In this document: piece by piece, positions 62,904 to 64,000 of the stretch | How the letters are laid out: the number at the start of each line of letters is the position of its first letter | How positions within the stretch are numbered: position 1 is the first letter of the stretch | Assembly: GCA_947502355.1 (NCBI GenBank) | Contig: CANMZP010000010.1 | Span: 1 to 64,000 of the forward strand | DNA: 64,000 nt | Direction of reading: 5' to 3' | Source: an uncultured Thalassotalea sp. | GTDB taxonomy: Bacteria > Pseudomonadota > Gammaproteobacteria > Enterobacterales > Alteromonadaceae | Position numbers and translations under genes: made by a program | Notes under the pieces: model-generated | Told to the model about the DNA's origin: nothing | The model's database searches: none | What the model saw: the letters and a program-made list of their open reading frames with translations, nothing else

Positions 62904-63686
62904 ATGAAATCGTTAATTACACAAAAGTCCGGCCATTTTCGCGTATTCGCCATTTTCGGGCTTTTATCTTTTAGTTCTCTAACTGTTGCGCAGCAATCAA
63001 CGCCACGCGACAGCAACTCTGAACAACCATACAGCGAAGAGTTACACCATGAAGACCCAACCAAAGTGATCACTAAGTTGGGTGTAGGGTATAACGAGCA
63101 GGCTACATTTTCGGGCTCGTTAAGTGTCGATAAAACTCGTAAGTTAAACGCCAAAATAAACGATGATAATTCGCATTGGAGTATTGGTGGCTCTTGGTTA
63201 TTTACTAAAGGCATCGTCAACTTCAGTGTTCGCCATAATGATTTAGACCATGGTGCTGAAAAAGATGGATACAGTCTTGGTACCAGTATTCCGTTAAGTA
63301 AATTTGGCTTTAAGCCATATGATATTCAAGTGTTTGCCATGTTGGGCGTAAGTAAAAATGAAGGGGACTTTGCAATACCAAACCCTGATGTGAGCGACGA
63401 GCTGGAAAACGACTATATTTTGATGCCAAACAGCAGTAAGGGCGGTTATATTTCGTATTTCGCATTTAAGCCTATTTCGGATAAATGGACGGTTATGTCT
63501 TTTGGGGGAACATCTAGGGGCTCAGAGGATTATAAAGGATATTGGTTTGGTGGTGGTCTTAGCTATAAAATCGATAGTCACCAGTCTGTCAACAGTTATG
63601 CCTTTATGTGGGATGATGATTTTGATGCGGATGAAAAAATAGGCCTTTCCTATACTTATGAGTTCGACGGATTGTTTATCAAGTAG
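62904..63686 (+). CDS. Predicted outer-membrane beta-barrel protein
   Basis: 260 aa with a signal peptide (about 1-29, FAIFGLLSFSSLTVAQQ). The mature protein is made of alternating short amphipathic strands (KVITKLGVGYNEQATFSGSL, WSIGGSWLFTKGIVNFSVRH, YWFGGGLSYKIDSHQSVNSY) like a small 8-10-strand barrel, ending YTYEFDGLFIK. No family is recognised. It is divergent from helD and followed by a perfect palindromic terminator. Confidence 0.75.
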   Translation: MKSLITQKSGHFRVFAIFGLLSFSSLTVAQQSTPRDSNSEQPYSEELHHEDPTKVITKLGVGYNEQATFSGSLSVDKTRKLNAKINDDNSHWSIGGSWLFTKGIVNFSVRHNDLDHGAEKDGYSLGTSIPLSKFGFKPYDIQVFAMLGVSKNEGDFAIPNPDVSDELENDYILMPNSSKGGYISYFAFKPISDKWTVMSFGGTSRGSEDYKGYWFGGGLSYKIDSHQSVNSYAFMWDDDFDADEKIGLSYTYEFDGLFIK

Positions 63687-63765
63687 CTTCTTCTACCGTA
63701 CCTACACCACATTATTTGAAGCAAACAAGCAAACATAGCAATCATAAAAGCACCGTATATAATGC

Positions 63766-63795
63766 AAAAAACCACCGAATATTCGGTGGTTTTTT
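63766..63795. terminator. 30-bp perfect palindrome, bidirectional terminator
   Basis: Arms of 15 bp: six A then CCACCGAAT (63766-63780), and ATTCGGTGG then six T (63781-63795). Either strand gives a GC stem followed by six T. It is located 79 bp after the barrel-protein stop and just left of the minus-strand frame ending at 63801. Confidence 0.9.
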
Positions 63796-63800
63796 ACATC

Positions 63801-63992
63801 TCAGGGGGAAATACTACATTCAACAATCACTATGTATGAGTCTGGTGATTTTAATAAGTTCAAAAAATTATAAACTTTTTTAATTTTTTCATTTTGTATC
63901 TTTGTGTAATGAATAAACTTAACCGCAAGTTGTTCACCAACTGAATTAATTAACGCGATTTTTACAACGCTTAAGCAGTAGTTGATAGGCAT
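63801..63992 (-). CDS. Possible small or truncated protein at window edge
   Basis: Open frame of 63 codons from ATG 63992 (MPINYCLSVVKIALINSVGE ... SPDSYIVIVECSISP), ending in a stop within TTCCCCCTGAG. The frame is also open to the window end, so a longer gene may begin outside. It is followed by a terminator on its strand. No family is recognised; composition is compatible with coding. Confidence 0.35.
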   Translation of the reverse strand: MPINYCLSVVKIALINSVGEQLAVKFIHYTKIQNEKIKKVYNFLNLLKSPDSYIVIVECSISP

Positions 63993-64000
63993 ATTGCCAC

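Overview
The window is chromosomal DNA of a marine gammaproteobacterium. The proteins and the gene order (rne, rluC, yceF, yceD-rpmF-plsX-fabHDG-acpP-fabF-pabC-mltG-tmk-holB-pilZ ... tatD) fit Alteromonadales. A Colwelliaceae-type genome (Thalassotalea/Colwellia-like) is my inference from protein style and moderate-to-low GC, not from any search. I saw no phage, plasmid, insertion sequence, CRISPR array, rRNA or tRNA.

Region 1 (1-15.8 kb) is a housekeeping block. RNase E runs off the left edge on the minus strand with a 30-bp repeat array in its C-terminal tail. RluC is divergent from it. YceF converges on RluC across a repeat-rich spacer. The fatty-acid/phospholipid/ribosome operon follows (yceD, rpmF, plsX, fabH, fabD, fabG, acpP, fabF), then pabC, mltG, tmk, holB and pilZ. 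The pabC-mltG junction carries an imperfect 98-bp-period tandem duplication that creates a 34-codon ORF overlapping both neighbours.

Region 2 (15.8-21.1 kb): between pilZ and tatD lie an orphan lipoprotein and a Fur-box-controlled pair, a TonB-dependent receptor and a PepSY-type inner-membrane protein. This looks like an iron-uptake cassette placed inside a conserved cluster.

Region 3 (21.1-28.6 kb) is a complete 2-methylcitrate (propionate) pathway: GntR regulator, prpB, prpC, acnD and prpF. Two perfect 12-bp palindromes bracket a clear sigma70 promoter in front of the regulator.

Region 4 (28.7-45.5 kb) holds a DUF2057/YccT-like protein, the fRMsr-small acidic protein-ProQ-Prc cluster, an NhaC antiporter, an Old Yellow Enzyme family oxidoreductase, PepN, the 1608-residue NAD-glutamate dehydrogenase and PyrD. 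Many of these are closed by strong intrinsic terminators.

Region 5 (45.9-64 kb) is more accessory. It has a PafA-like phosphatase, a lipoprotein M19 dipeptidase, a secreted protein of unknown function, an alpha/beta hydrolase, FdhD, and an Omp85-type barrel without POTRA domains. An alkylsulfatase-like MBL hydrolase with a His-rich small secreted partner stands opposite a LysR regulator over a 20-bp perfect palindrome. A decayed DoxX-like fragment, a Tat-exported intradiol-dioxygenase-like protein, a bacteriohemerythrin, a HelD-type helicase with an added zinc finger, and an outer-membrane barrel-like protein complete the region.

I found no clear new multi-gene system. The best unexplained signals are the pabC-mltG duplication ORF, the near-zero leader of the yceD operon, the recurrent hairpin plus TTCCCYTGAG module at three intergenic sites, and the compact alkylsulfatase/His-rich protein/LysR locus.
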